NCBI RefSeq assembly: GCF_004137255.1
Contig: NZ_SDWT01000001.1
Coordinates: 2,294,001-2,358,000 of the forward strand
Direction: 5' to 3'
DNA length: 64,000 nucleotides
Origin: Nocardioides oleivorans
GTDB taxonomy: Bacteria; Actinomycetota; Actinomycetes; Propionibacteriales; Nocardioidaceae
Shown here: in pieces, positions 25,660-34,618 of the stretch
How positions within the stretch are numbered: the stretch's first letter is position 1
How the letters are laid out: each line of letters begins with the position of its first letter
Notes under the pieces: model-generated
Database searches by the model: none
Told to the model about the DNA's origin: nothing
What the model saw: the letters and a program-made list of their open reading frames with translations, nothing else
Made by a program: the position numbers and the translations under genes

Positions 25660-26259
25660 ATGAACACGTCACTGAAGTCCGGGCTGCGCCGCCCCCGTCC
25701 AGCCGCCCTCGTCGCCGGTCTCGCCCTCGTCGCCGGGCTGTCGGCCTGCGGGTCCGACGCCGGCGACGACACCGCCACCGACCCCGCCGGCTCGACGGGC
25801 GCGCCGACGGAGACGACGTCCGGGACTCCCTCGGAGACTCCCTCGGAGACGCCGACGAGCGAGGAGCCCGACTCCGGCAGCGGCACCGACGGCCCGATCG
25901 AGGCCATCGGCTCCGCCGGCGTCACCGAGGCGCAGCTCGTCAGCCGGACCGACGCCGGCGGCTCGGTGTCGGAGATGGCGTTCGCCCTCGACACCGACCA
26001 GGCGGTCACCGACTTCACCGCCGGCCTCCAGAACGGCTTCGACGCCACGATCGCCGACACGGTGGCGCAGGTCGCCCAGGCCTCGCCCGACGCGACGCCC
26101 TACGGCGCGATCGTCAGCATCGGCTGCGAGGCGCCGCGCAACGTCGCCATCGACGCCGGCGAGGCGGGCTTCACCGTGCTGCCGAAGCTGCCCAAGAGCA
26201 CCGTCCAGTGCCTGGCGCCGGTGACGTACGTCGTCGTGTTCGCCGCGCCGAACGCCTGA
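25660..26259 (+). CDS. Putative lipoprotein, function unknown
   Basis: The 199-aa protein has a lipobox (LVAGLSACG), a Thr/Ser/Glu/Pro-rich linker with SETPSETPTSE repeats, and a C-terminal domain of about 120 residues with two cysteines (SIGCEAPR, TVQCLAPV), likely a disulfide. It would be anchored outside the membrane. No family was recognised. It is convergent with the phosphodiester glycosidase gene, 13 nt apart. Confidence 0.8.
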   Translation: MNTSLKSGLRRPRPAALVAGLALVAGLSACGSDAGDDTATDPAGSTGAPTETTSGTPSETPSETPTSEEPDSGSGTDGPIEAIGSAGVTEAQLVSRTDAGGSVSEMAFALDTDQAVTDFTAGLQNGFDATIADTVAQVAQASPDATPYGAIVSIGCEAPRNVAIDAGEAGFTVLPKLPKSTVQCLAPVTYVVVFAAPNA

Positions 26260-26272
26260 CCCGCGCTGCTCG

Positions 26273-27688
26273 TCAGCCCTTCGAGGGCGGAGGCGTGGTC
26301 GGCGGGACCGTGGTCGGCGGCACCGTCGGGGTGGGCGTCGGCGTCGTCGGCAGGATCGGGATGACCGGCGGCAGCTCGCCGTTGTATACCACCCCGAACG
26401 AGTTCGCGACCAGCCGCTCGCCGCCGTCGGAGGGCTCGTTGACGATGCCCATCGCCCCGGTGCCGGCGCGGGTGTACATCGCCGAGGAGCCGCCGCCGTC
26501 GAGGTTGATGGCGTTCTCCGCGCCGAGCGCGGTCATGATGTTGGCGAGCTCGACCATCGTGTAGCCGCGGCTGACCGCCGAGCGGCCGTCGACCACCAGG
26601 ATCAGCAGCTTGCGGCCGTCGGCGTCGATGCCGACCGCCGTGCGGGGGTGCGCGATCGTGTCGTTGATGACGGTGCGCACGCCGTTGACGAGCAGGGGGC
26701 GGTCGCCGCTGATCGCGACCTTCGGCCGGCCGCCCACGATGCGCTTGGACAGCGTGAGCTTCTTGCCCTTCTTGAGCGTGGCGAGCTTGCCGGCCATCTG
26801 GCCGGTGCCGATGAGCACCCGGTCCTTCTTGCCGATCTTCTTGCCGCTGGAGAGCTTGGGCCGGTTCGAGATGACCTTGTTCTTGCGCAGGACCACCTCG
26901 CGCGCCCGCTTCTTCCCGGCGGTGACCTCGTAGCCCGAGGTGCGGTGCCAGTCGGAGGTGTAGACGCCGATCTGCCCCGCGGGGATCGAGGGGTGGTTGA
27001 TGCCGCTGACCGTCCAGGCCTTCCGCTGCCGGATCGTGTACTCCAGGGTCAGCGGGCTGACGTGGGGGCCCGAGTCGTCGAACCACAGCGTCGAGTTCAC
27101 CCCCGGGATCCAGCCGTCGCGGGAGCCGCCGAGGATGCCTCGCTGGTCGTCGATCGTGACCCCGAGCGGTGCGTCCGTCCGGCCAATGTCGAAGAAGTCG
27201 CCGTTGACCGCGACCAGCGCCTTGTTCCAGGCGCCGAACTCGCTGACCTTCAGGCGGTTGGTGACGTAGGTCGGCGAGAGCGACTCGAAGCTGAGGTTGG
27301 GCGCGTCGAGGCTGATGCTCACCAGGTTCATCCGCACCTGTCCCACCGGCAGCCGTCCGTCGACCTGGTCCCACTCGCGCAGCGTGACGCCGGGCGCGAT
27401 CTCGTAGCTGACGTCGTTCTTCGCCGTGGCCGTGCGCGCACGCATGCTGACCGGCGGTCCGACGAGCGTGCCCGGCCTGCCGTCGGAGGTCTGGTTGCGT
27501 CCGCGGTAGCCGCTGTCGCCCTGCGAGGTGAGCGAGCCGCGGTCGGAGGCCTTGCGGTCGTCGGCGGCCGACGGAGCCATGCCGGCCGTGGCAGCGAGGC
27601 CGGTGACGAGCACGCCCGCGGTGGCCAGCGTCAGGACGCGGCTGCGGGCAGGCTTGCGGGACAGCGGGCTGCGGGCGAAGACAGTCAC
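26273..27688 (-). CDS. Secreted phosphodiester glycosidase (NAGPA) domain protein
   Basis: The 471-aa protein has a signal peptide (LTLATAGVLVTGLAATAGMA) and the NAGPA-type domain: ALVAVNGDFFDIG, PRTAVGIDADGRKLLILVVD, GYTMVELANIMTALGAENAINLDGGGSSAM, and a C-terminal Pro/Thr-rich tail. The domain cleaves sugar phosphodiesters; in bacteria it probably acts on cell wall or capsule glycans. The GTG at 27688 is supported by TACTCT 7 nt upstream, fitting a leaderless mRNA. It is divergent from the DNA methyltransferase. Confidence 0.88.
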   Translation of the reverse strand: MTVFARSPLSRKPARSRVLTLATAGVLVTGLAATAGMAPSAADDRKASDRGSLTSQGDSGYRGRNQTSDGRPGTLVGPPVSMRARTATAKNDVSYEIAPGVTLREWDQVDGRLPVGQVRMNLVSISLDAPNLSFESLSPTYVTNRLKVSEFGAWNKALVAVNGDFFDIGRTDAPLGVTIDDQRGILGGSRDGWIPGVNSTLWFDDSGPHVSPLTLEYTIRQRKAWTVSGINHPSIPAGQIGVYTSDWHRTSGYEVTAGKKRAREVVLRKNKVISNRPKLSSGKKIGKKDRVLIGTGQMAGKLATLKKGKKLTLSKRIVGGRPKVAISGDRPLLVNGVRTVINDTIAHPRTAVGIDADGRKLLILVVDGRSAVSRGYTMVELANIMTALGAENAINLDGGGSSAMYTRAGTGAMGIVNEPSDGGERLVANSFGVVYNGELPPVIPILPTTPTPTPTVPPTTVPPTTPPPSKG

Positions 27689-27695
27689 GCGTTCC

Positions 27696-27701
27696 AGAGT
27701 A
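27696..27701 (-). promoter_or_regulatory. -10 element of the phosphodiester glycosidase gene
   Basis: TACTCT on the minus strand, 7 nt before GTG 27688. Confidence 0.5.
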
Positions 27702-27778
27702 AAGGACGCTCTGGGGCTGGTGGGAATATTGGGACCACCGCCCCCGAATCGTGACCCCGCGCCCGGGCCCGGACGCCC

Positions 27779-27784
27779 TAGGCT
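27779..27784 (+). promoter_or_regulatory. -10 element of the DNA methyltransferase gene
   Basis: TAGGCT, 7 nt before GTG 27792. Confidence 0.55.
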
Positions 27785-27791
27785 GCGGCAC

Positions 27792-29015
27792 GTGCCCGAG
27801 GAGTCGTCGTACCCACGCGCGGGGCAGCCGTGGAACACCTTCCACGCCGGCGACAACCTCGACGTGCTGCCGCGCCTGGCGCCCGGCTCGGTCGACGTCG
27901 TCTACACCGACCCGCCCTACAACACCGGCAACGACTTCGCGTACGCCGACCGCTTCCGCGACGGGTCGCACCCCGACCGGTACGCCGGCCGGCACGCCGC
28001 CTGGACCGCGATGATGCGCCCCCGGCTAGAGGCGGTGCGCGAGGTCCTGGCGCCGCACGGCGCGGTGTTCGTCAGCATCGACGACAACGAGGTCGCCCAC
28101 CTGCGGCTGCTGATGGACGAGGTGTTCGGCGAGGCCAACTTCATGGCGCAGGTCGTGGTCAACCTCAACCCGAAGGGTCGCCAGCTCGGGCGCGGGTTCG
28201 CGACCAGCCACGAGTACGTCCTGGCCTACGCCCGGCACCTGCCCGGCTGCGCGGTCGACGCGAGCACGACCGAGGCGGTCGACGAGGGCGACTTCCCGCA
28301 GACCACCGAGGACGGGCGGCGCTTCCGCTACCTGCCGCTGCGCAACACCAACAAGAAGTTCAACCCCGGCACCGCGCCGACCCTGCACTTCGAGCTGTAC
28401 GGCGACCCGGTGACCGGCCGCGTGTCCACGACCGCGTTCGACGGTGCCCTGGCCCTCACGCCGGTCTTCGGCGACGGCCGGGCGGCCGTGTGGCGCTGGT
28501 CGCGGCCGCGGGTCGACGAGCGGCCCGACGACCTCGAGTGCCGGGTGATCCGCGGCCGGGGCGGCGAGCGCGCCGACATCTTCCAGCGCGACTGGCTGCA
28601 CCGCGAGGGCGGCCGGCGCAAGAAGCTGCGCACCATCTGGCTGGCCGAGGAGATCGGCTCGACCGACTCCGCGGTCGCCGAGCTCAAGGCACTCGTCGGT
28701 CACGTCTTCGAGTCGCCCAAGCCCACCGGCCTGGTCCGCCGGATCCTCGCCACCCTGCCCGACGACGTCGTCGTGCTCGATCCCTTCGCCGGCAGCGGCA
28801 CCACCGGCCACGCCGTCGCCCTCGCCAACCTCGCCGACGGCGGCACTCGACGCTGCCTCAGCATCAACTCCACCGAGCCGACCCGCCCGGGCTCCAACGC
28901 CCACGCCGCCGGCCTCGCCACCGTCGCCGACATCACGGTCGCCCGCCTCACCGCCGTCGCCGAGCAGCTCGGCGGCGGGCTCGAGGTGGTTCGGGAGTCA
29001 CCGGATATCCGGTGA
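27792..29015 (+). CDS. Site-specific DNA methyltransferase (adenine-specific, type III Mod-like)
   Basis: The 407-aa protein has the catalytic motif TDPPYNTGNDF (motif IV, near residue 40) before the SAM motif LDPFAGSGTTGHAVA near the C terminus, the beta-class order of type III Mod enzymes. Between them are VFVSIDDNEVAHLRLLMDEVFG and a target recognition region. It methylates adenine in a short DNA site that cannot be predicted here. No restriction subunit is adjacent, so it is an orphan. The GTG at 27792 lies 7 nt after TAGGCT. The last residues (ESPDIR) are encoded by a palindromic repeat, which suggests that the 3' end was changed by that element. Confidence 0.9.
   Translation: MPEESSYPRAGQPWNTFHAGDNLDVLPRLAPGSVDVVYTDPPYNTGNDFAYADRFRDGSHPDRYAGRHAAWTAMMRPRLEAVREVLAPHGAVFVSIDDNEVAHLRLLMDEVFGEANFMAQVVVNLNPKGRQLGRGFATSHEYVLAYARHLPGCAVDASTTEAVDEGDFPQTTEDGRRFRYLPLRNTNKKFNPGTAPTLHFELYGDPVTGRVSTTAFDGALALTPVFGDGRAAVWRWSRPRVDERPDDLECRVIRGRGGERADIFQRDWLHREGGRRKKLRTIWLAEEIGSTDSAVAELKALVGHVFESPKPTGLVRRILATLPDDVVVLDPFAGSGTTGHAVALANLADGGTRRCLSINSTEPTRPGSNAHAAGLATVADITVARLTAVAEQLGGGLEVVRESPDIR
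28993..29015. repeat. Palindromic repeat copy 1, at the methyltransferase 3' end
   Basis: The same 23 bases occur at 29055-29077. The core CACCGGATATCCGGTG is self-complementary. This copy supplies the last codons and the stop of the methyltransferase. Confidence 0.85.
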
Positions 29016-29055
29016 GACTCACGCTTCGCCCCCCAGATCCAGGCCGACAAGCGGG

Positions 29056-29081
29056 GGAGTCACCGGATATCCGGTGACTCC
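29056..29081. terminator. Perfect 26-bp palindrome, repeat copy 2
   Basis: The 13-bp arms are perfectly complementary around CACCGGATATCCGGTG. With copy 1 it fills the gap between the convergent methyltransferase and wax ester synthase-like genes, so a bidirectional terminator role is likely. Confidence 0.65.
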
Positions 29082-29095
29082 AGACGGAGGTGGCC

Positions 29096-30499
29096 CTAGA
29101 CCCCCGCGGCCTTCTCCAGCGCCGCCAGCTCGTCGTCGAGGTACTGGAGCAGCACCTGGAGGTGGGGGACCGTGCGGCGGCAACCGGTGAGCCCGAAGGC
29201 CATCTTGCCGTCGTACGACGTGCACGTGATGTTGAGCGCCATGCCGTTGATCGGGATGGAGAGCGGGTAGGTGCCGACGAGGCGGGCGCCGTTCCAGTAG
29301 TGGGTGGTCCGGGGGCCGGGGACGTTGCTCACGATGAGGTTGTAGGGCGGGCGGACGATGCCCTGCATCCGCAGGACCGGACCGAGGATGGCCGGCGCCT
29401 GACCGAGCGCGCTCATCGCGAGGATCTGCGCCGGCGTCATCGCCGACAGGCTCTCCTTGCCGTCCTTCATCGAGGTGTGGATCGCGGCGAGCCGGTCGGC
29501 CGGGTCGGCGAGGTGGGTGCCGAGCTGCACCATGACCGAGCCGACGGCGTTGCCGCCGTCGCCGGAGGCGAGGTGCGACTGCTTGGCGTTGAGCCCGACC
29601 GGCACCATCGAGATCAGCGACGTCTCGGGCAGTGCGTCGAGGTCGGCGAGGTAGGTCCGCATCGCGCCGCTGACCATCGCGAGCACCACGTCGTTGATCG
29701 TCGTGCCGGTCGCCTTGCCGACCCCGCGGAGCCGCTCGACGGGCCAGTCCTGCGCGGCGAAGCGGCGCGATCCGGTGATGTTCTGGTTGAGCATCGTGCG
29801 CGGGGCGTAGAGCGAGAGCGCGGAGGTCTCGTTGCGGACGGACTTGTTGAGCGTGCGGATCAGCGCGCCGGGCATCCCGGCGGCCTCCGACGCCAGCGCG
29901 AGCGCCGTACGCACCGTGGTGGCCGAGACGTCGGCCAGCGAGGCACCGCCGTCGCTCACCGGCTCCTCCTGCGGCGCGCGCGGGCGGTGGGCCCAGGGCG
30001 CCGGCATGTTGCGCTCGTCGGGGTCGGTGGAGAGCACGCTCGCGAGCAGTCGCATCGCCGAGACGCCGTCGACGAGGGCGTGGTGGGTCTTGGTGTACAT
30101 CGCGACCCGGCCGTCGCGCAGGCCCTCGATGATCGTCGCCTCCCACAGCGGCCGCTCCCAGGCGAGGCGGGTGCTGTGCAGGCGCGAGCAGAGCTCGAGC
30201 AGCTCGCGGACGCGACCCGGCCGGGGCAGCGCGCTGTGCCGGACGTGGTGCTCGATGTCGAACTGCTCGTCCGGCTGCCAGACGAGCTGTCCGGCGGTGC
30301 GCGCCGAGCGGTGCGGGTGCTTGAGGAAGAGGGGGGCGATCTCCTCGACGTTGCTCATCTGCTCGTACATCTCGCGCGCGAACCCGCGACCCGCACCCTC
30401 GGGCTTCTCGAAGAGCTGGAGGCCGCCGACGTGCATCGGCATGTTGCGGTTCTCGGCCAGCAGGAAGCCGGTCGCCGTCGGGTCGATCGGGTTGACCAC
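29096..30499 (-). CDS. Wax ester synthase/diacylglycerol acyltransferase (WS/DGAT) family
   Basis: The 467-aa protein has the WS/DGAT layout: PIDPTATGFLLAENRNMPMH at the start, the catalytic HHALVDG (HHxxxDG) about one third in, ATGTTINDVVLAMVSGAMR, and a C-terminal PYNLIVSNVPGPRTTHYW (NVPGP). It would esterify acyl-CoA to a diacylglycerol or fatty alcohol for storage lipid. The GTG at 30499 is chosen because a GGAGGAGG ribosome site is about 5 nt upstream; earlier in-frame starts lack one. It lies 87 nt downstream of the glutamate-cysteine ligase gene on the same strand. Confidence 0.92.
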   Translation of the reverse strand: MVNPIDPTATGFLLAENRNMPMHVGGLQLFEKPEGAGRGFAREMYEQMSNVEEIAPLFLKHPHRSARTAGQLVWQPDEQFDIEHHVRHSALPRPGRVRELLELCSRLHSTRLAWERPLWEATIIEGLRDGRVAMYTKTHHALVDGVSAMRLLASVLSTDPDERNMPAPWAHRPRAPQEEPVSDGGASLADVSATTVRTALALASEAAGMPGALIRTLNKSVRNETSALSLYAPRTMLNQNITGSRRFAAQDWPVERLRGVGKATGTTINDVVLAMVSGAMRTYLADLDALPETSLISMVPVGLNAKQSHLASGDGGNAVGSVMVQLGTHLADPADRLAAIHTSMKDGKESLSAMTPAQILAMSALGQAPAILGPVLRMQGIVRPPYNLIVSNVPGPRTTHYWNGARLVGTYPLSIPINGMALNITCTSYDGKMAFGLTGCRRTVPHLQVLLQYLDDELAALEKAAGV

Positions 30500-30586
30500 G
30501 GGATCCTCCTCCGGCCCCCTCGGCTCGAGGGCAGTCCGCGCATCCTCTCGCCCTGCGACGACCGCCACAAGGAGGTGTCCGGCGCG

Positions 30587-31732
30587 TCAGGCCCCGGACG
30601 GATCGCTGAGGGAGTCGGTGAGCTCGCTGACCAGCGCGTCGACGACCGCGACGAGGTCGCCGCCGGACTCGCGCGCGACCGTGCGCTGTCGCTGGTACGA
30701 CGCCCCGCGCCGCGGGATCTCGGCGACGGTCCGCAGCTCGGCCTCGCAGTCGAGGCGCCGGGCCACGGGCGTGAGCCGCTCCAGGAGGTCGTCGAGGTCC
30801 TCGGTCACCAGCCGCTCCCGGTTGGCGTCGTCGACGATGACGATCGCCTCGAGGCCGTAGCGCGCCGCGCGCCACTTGTTCTCCTGGACCTGCCACGGCG
30901 GCATCGTCGGCAGGTGCTCGCCGGCGGCGAGCCGGGTGTCGAGGTCGACGACGAGGCAGTGCACGAGGGCGGTCATCGCGGCCACCTCGCGGATGTCGGA
31001 CATGCCGTCGCAGACGCGGTGCTCGAGGGTGCCGAGGTGCGGCGCGGGCCGGAGGTCCCAGCGGACGTCGGACATCGAGTCGATGATCCCGGTCGTGGTC
31101 TGGTCGCCGATGCACTTCTCGAACTCGGCCCACGTGTCGAAGGCGAAGGGCAGCCCGGCGGTCGGCAGCTGCTGGAACATCAGCGCGCGGTTGGAGGCGT
31201 AGCCGGTGTCCTGGCCGGCCCAGATCGGCGAGCTCGCCGACAGCGCGAGGAGGTGGGGGTAGGTCGTCAGCATCGAGGCGAGCACCGGCATCACCCGGTC
31301 GCGCTCGGGCATCCCGACGTGGACGTGCACGCCCCAGATCAGCATCTGACGGCCCCACCACTGCGTGCGGTTGATTAGCTCGGCGTAGCGGTGGCCGTCG
31401 GTGAGCTGCTGCATCGACCAGTCGGCGAAGGGGTGCGACCCCGCCCCGAGCAGGTCGACGCCGACCTCGTGCGCAGCAGGGACGACGACGGCCAGGGTGT
31501 CGGCCAGGTCGGTCATCGCCTCGCCGACGGTGTCGCAGATCCCGGTCACCACCTCGACCGTGTTGCGCAGCAGCTCCTTGTGCAGCCGGGCCGGTTCGGC
31601 GAGCCGGCCACCGGCGAGGTCGTGCACCTCGGAGGCGACGCTGCGCAGGTCGCGGCTGACGCGGTCGACCAGCGCGAACTCCCACTCCACCCCGAGGGTC
31701 GGCTGCGGCGACGCGTGGAAGTCGATGCGCAT
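30587..31732 (-). CDS. Glutamate-cysteine ligase, YbdK type
   Basis: The 381-aa protein matches the carboxylate-amine ligase (YbdK, GCS2) family: QPTLGVEWEFALVDR at the start, MLIWGVHVHVGMPERDRVM, and a C-terminal NKWRAARYGLEAIV. It would join glutamate and cysteine with ATP; in actinobacteria without glutathione this may serve ergothioneine or unknown dipeptides (inference). ATG 31732 is preceded by TAGGCT at 7 nt, fitting a leaderless mRNA. Confidence 0.9.
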   Translation of the reverse strand: MRIDFHASPQPTLGVEWEFALVDRVSRDLRSVASEVHDLAGGRLAEPARLHKELLRNTVEVVTGICDTVGEAMTDLADTLAVVVPAAHEVGVDLLGAGSHPFADWSMQQLTDGHRYAELINRTQWWGRQMLIWGVHVHVGMPERDRVMPVLASMLTTYPHLLALSASSPIWAGQDTGYASNRALMFQQLPTAGLPFAFDTWAEFEKCIGDQTTTGIIDSMSDVRWDLRPAPHLGTLEHRVCDGMSDIREVAAMTALVHCLVVDLDTRLAAGEHLPTMPPWQVQENKWRAARYGLEAIVIVDDANRERLVTEDLDDLLERLTPVARRLDCEAELRTVAEIPRRGASYQRQRTVARESGGDLVAVVDALVSELTDSLSDPSGA

Positions 31733-31739
31733 GGCGACC

Positions 31740-31745
31740 AGCCTA
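31740..31745 (-). promoter_or_regulatory. -10 element of the glutamate-cysteine ligase gene
   Basis: TAGGCT on the minus strand, 7 nt before ATG 31732. Confidence 0.55.
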
Positions 31746-31812
31746 GGGGTGTCGGCGACACGACGGATCACCCCTGTGACGCTCGTCCCCGCCCCGGTGC
31801 CACCATGGCCCG

Positions 31813-33216
31813 GTGGACGAGCCGGAGGAGCAGACCGAGCAGCAGCGCGCGGCCGAGCTGGCCCGCGAGGCCCACCTGACGATGGACCTCTGCCTGCGCG
31901 TCGGCGAGATGCTGCTGTCGTCGGGCGCGGGGGCCGCCGACGTCACCGCGACCATGCGATCGGTGGCCGACCACTTCGGCCTCCGGGCGGCCGAGGTCGA
32001 CGTCACCTTCACGGCGCTGTCGATGAGCTTCCAGCGCTCGCCCGACGACGTGCCCGTGCTGATGATGCGGCACGTGCAGCAGCGCGACATCGACTACGAG
32101 GACCTCACCGCGGTCGACCACCTCGTCCGCGACATTCTCACCGACCAGGCCGACGTCTACCTCGCGCGCTCGCGGATGGCCACGATCGTCTCGCTGGGCC
32201 ACGCCTTCCCCCGGTGGGCCGTGACGATCGCCTGGGCGGTGATGGCGGCCGCGGTCGGCGTCTTCCTCGGCGGTGGCGTCGTGGTGTCCGCCGTGGCCGC
32301 GGTGGCGGCCGCCTTGATCGACCGCGTGCAGATGGCGCTGGCCCGCCGCCGGCTGCCGTTCTTCTACCTCCAGGTCGCCGGTGGTGCGATCGCGACCCTG
32401 ATCGCGGCTGCCGTCGCGGCGTCCCCGATCGACGTCGATCCGTCCCTCGTCGTGACCGCCAACATCATCATGCTGCTCGCCGGCATCGGCCTGATGGGCG
32501 CGGTGCAGGACGCGCTCACGGGCTTCTACCTGACCTCCAGCGCCCGCCTGATCGAGGCGATGATGGCGACCGCCGGCATCATCGCGGGCGTCGCGCTCGG
32601 CATCTCGGTCGCCAACGGCGTCGGCCTCGAGCTCGGGACGCTGGTGCCCGGCCAGCTCGGCCGGCAGTACTCCGACCTCCCCACGATCCTCGTCGGCGCG
32701 GCCGTCTCCGCGGCGGCCTTCAGCGTCGCGTCGTACGCCCCGCGCCGGGCCGTGCTGCCGATCGGCCTCACCACCGCGGCCGCGGCCCTGATCGGCCAGC
32801 TGGTCTCCCTCAACGGCTTCGGCAGGGTCGCCGCGGCAGGTGCCAGCGCGTTCTTCATCGGGCTCGTGGCCTACGCCGTCGCCGGTCGCGTCCGGGTCCC
32901 GCCGCTCGTCGTCGCGGTGCCGGCGATCGTGCCGTTCCTGCCCGGCCTGTCGATCTACCGCGGCCTCACCTGGCTCGCGGACGGCGGCTACCTGATCTCC
33001 CAGGGCATCCTGGCGCTGATGACCGCGATCTCGGTCGCGATCGCGCTGGCCTCCGGCGTGATCCTGGGGGAGTACGTCGCCCAGCCGCTGAAGCGGGAGG
33101 CCCGCAGGCTGGAGAGCCGGCTGTCCGGACCGCGCCTGGTCGGGCCCTACCGGGCGATGACCCGCGCCGAGCGCAAGGCGCTCCGCAAGGTCAGGGACGG
33201 GCTCTCAGGTCGTTGA
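31813..33216 (+). CDS. Threonine/serine exporter ThrE family
   Basis: The 467-aa protein has the soluble N-terminal ThrE domain (MDLCLRVGEMLLSSGAGAADV, then ARSRMATIVSLGH) followed by about ten TM segments that form the paired ThrE and ThrE_2 regions fused in one chain. It would export threonine or serine, probably by proton motive force. The GTG start at 31813 is divergent from the glutamate-cysteine ligase. Its 3' end overlaps the convergent DUF402 gene by 26 nt. Confidence 0.9.
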   Translation: MDEPEEQTEQQRAAELAREAHLTMDLCLRVGEMLLSSGAGAADVTATMRSVADHFGLRAAEVDVTFTALSMSFQRSPDDVPVLMMRHVQQRDIDYEDLTAVDHLVRDILTDQADVYLARSRMATIVSLGHAFPRWAVTIAWAVMAAAVGVFLGGGVVVSAVAAVAAALIDRVQMALARRRLPFFYLQVAGGAIATLIAAAVAASPIDVDPSLVVTANIIMLLAGIGLMGAVQDALTGFYLTSSARLIEAMMATAGIIAGVALGISVANGVGLELGTLVPGQLGRQYSDLPTILVGAAVSAAAFSVASYAPRRAVLPIGLTTAAAALIGQLVSLNGFGRVAAAGASAFFIGLVAYAVAGRVRVPPLVVAVPAIVPFLPGLSIYRGLTWLADGGYLISQGILALMTAISVAIALASGVILGEYVAQPLKREARRLESRLSGPRLVGPYRAMTRAERKALRKVRDGLSGR

Positions 33217-33751
33217 GCGTCGCCAGCCACCGCTGGTGGGAGCCGTCGTACGGCGCCGCGTGGCCGCGCACGAGCGGCACCAGCCCGTCGGCGGTCGATC
33301 GCGCAGCGGCGACGACGTCGGCGGGATAGCCGAAGGCCGCCTGGTGCTCGAGGAACTCGTCCTCGTCGTCGATGAAGGTCTCGCCCGGACCCGCCATCCA
33401 GTCGGCCGGTGACTCCAGCGGCTCGGGTGACATCCGGATCACGTCGAGGTCGAGGTCAACCGCGCGCAGCACGTCGCCGTCCCACCTCGCGGGGGTCGAG
33501 ACGTCGATGTAGACGTCGCACCAGATGCCCGGTGCCTGGAACGTCGGGACGTACCACCCGTCCGCGGTCACCAGCGTCACGGCGTCGACGGAGGAGACGA
33601 ACTCGTGCCCGGGCCGACGGTTCAGCGTGCCCTCGGGGAAGCCGAGCCACTCGCCGTGCTCGTCCGCACCGAGGTAGATGCCGTCGAACTCCCAGTGCGG
33701 CCGGTCGCCCCACTTCGTCATCTCGACGCGGATCGCGGCCCCGGGCTCCAT
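33191..33751 (-). CDS. DUF402 domain protein
   Basis: The 186-aa protein has the DUF402 (FomD-like) beta-barrel pattern: WYVPTFQAPGIWCDVYIDVSTPARWDGDVL and VDLDLDVIRM, then an acidic DDEDEFLEH helix. Some members hydrolyse nucleotide derivatives (family knowledge). ATG 33751 is chosen because TAGGTT stands 7 nt upstream. Confidence 0.85.
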   Translation of the reverse strand: MEPGAAIRVEMTKWGDRPHWEFDGIYLGADEHGEWLGFPEGTLNRRPGHEFVSSVDAVTLVTADGWYVPTFQAPGIWCDVYIDVSTPARWDGDVLRAVDLDLDVIRMSPEPLESPADWMAGPGETFIDDEDEFLEHQAAFGYPADVVAAARSTADGLVPLVRGHAAPYDGSHQRWLATLNDLRARP

Positions 33752-33758
33752 GACCCCC

Positions 33759-33764
33759 AACCTA
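33759..33764 (-). promoter_or_regulatory. -10 element of the DUF402 gene
   Basis: TAGGTT on the minus strand, 7 nt before ATG 33751. Confidence 0.5.
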
Positions 33765-33784
33765 GACGCCGGCCGGACGCCGGG

Positions 33785-34618
33785 TCAGCGGATGGGCATG
33801 CGCGAGGTCACGCGTGCGACGACGTCCTGGTAGCGCGAGCCGGCGAGCTTGGCGAGGTGGTGGATCACGTGGGCGTCGATGCCGACCAGGACGCGCGCCT
33901 TCCCGGCGAGGGCGCCGTCGAGGATGACCTCGGCCGCGCGGTCCGGGGACATCCTGGCGAGCTTCTTCTCGAAGAGCGCGTCGATCGCGCCGCCGTCGAG
34001 GCCGGCCGCCTTGCGGCCGTTGCGGCTGATGCCGGTGCGGATGCCGCCGGGGTGGACGCAGGTGACGGTGACCGGGTGGCCGGCCACGAGCATCTCCTCG
34101 CGGATCGCCTCGGTCAGGCCGCGGACGGCGTACTTGGTGGCGTTGTACGCCGACTGCCCGGGGACGGAGACCAGCCCGAACAGCGAGGAGATGTTGACCA
34201 GCGCTCCGTTGCCCGAGGCGATGAGGTGGGGGAGGAACTCCTTGGAGCCGTGGACGACGCCGTGGAAGTTGACCCCGACGATCCAGTCGAGGTCGTCGTA
34301 GGTGAGCTCGGTGAAGTCGCCGGTCAGCGTGACGCCGGCGTTGTTGACGACGAGGTCGACCCGGCCGAACTCCTCGACGACCCCCTCGGCCCAGGCGGCC
34401 ATCTCGGACCGCGAGGAGACGTCGACGACGTCGTGGCGCACCTTGGTGGCACCGGCGTGCTCGGCCAGCCGCACGGTCTCGGCGAGGCCCTCGGCGTTCC
34501 AGTCGGACAGCGCGAGGAGCCCTCCACCGCGGGCGGCGCGCAGCGCCAGCGCCCGGCCGATGCCGGACCCGGCACCCGAGATGACGACGACCTTGTCGGA
34601 GACGCTGCGCAGGCTCAT
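33785..34618 (-). CDS. SDR-family oxidoreductase
   Basis: The 277-aa short-chain dehydrogenase has SGAGSGIGRALAL (cofactor), NNAGVTL, the catalytic Ser in NISSLFG, YNATK (YxxxK) and HPGGIRTGI. The C-terminal tail (ARVLVGIDAHVIHHLAKLAG) is typical of membrane-associated SDRs of lipid metabolism. Its ATG overlaps the stop of the histidine kinase gene (ATGA). A TACAGT hexamer 7 nt upstream, overlapped by a 15-bp palindrome, suggests a second, separately regulated promoter. Confidence 0.9.
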   Translation of the reverse strand: MSLRSVSDKVVVISGAGSGIGRALALRAARGGGLLALSDWNAEGLAETVRLAEHAGATKVRHDVVDVSSRSEMAAWAEGVVEEFGRVDLVVNNAGVTLTGDFTELTYDDLDWIVGVNFHGVVHGSKEFLPHLIASGNGALVNISSLFGLVSVPGQSAYNATKYAVRGLTEAIREEMLVAGHPVTVTCVHPGGIRTGISRNGRKAAGLDGGAIDALFEKKLARMSPDRAAEVILDGALAGKARVLVGIDAHVIHHLAKLAGSRYQDVVARVTSRMPIR

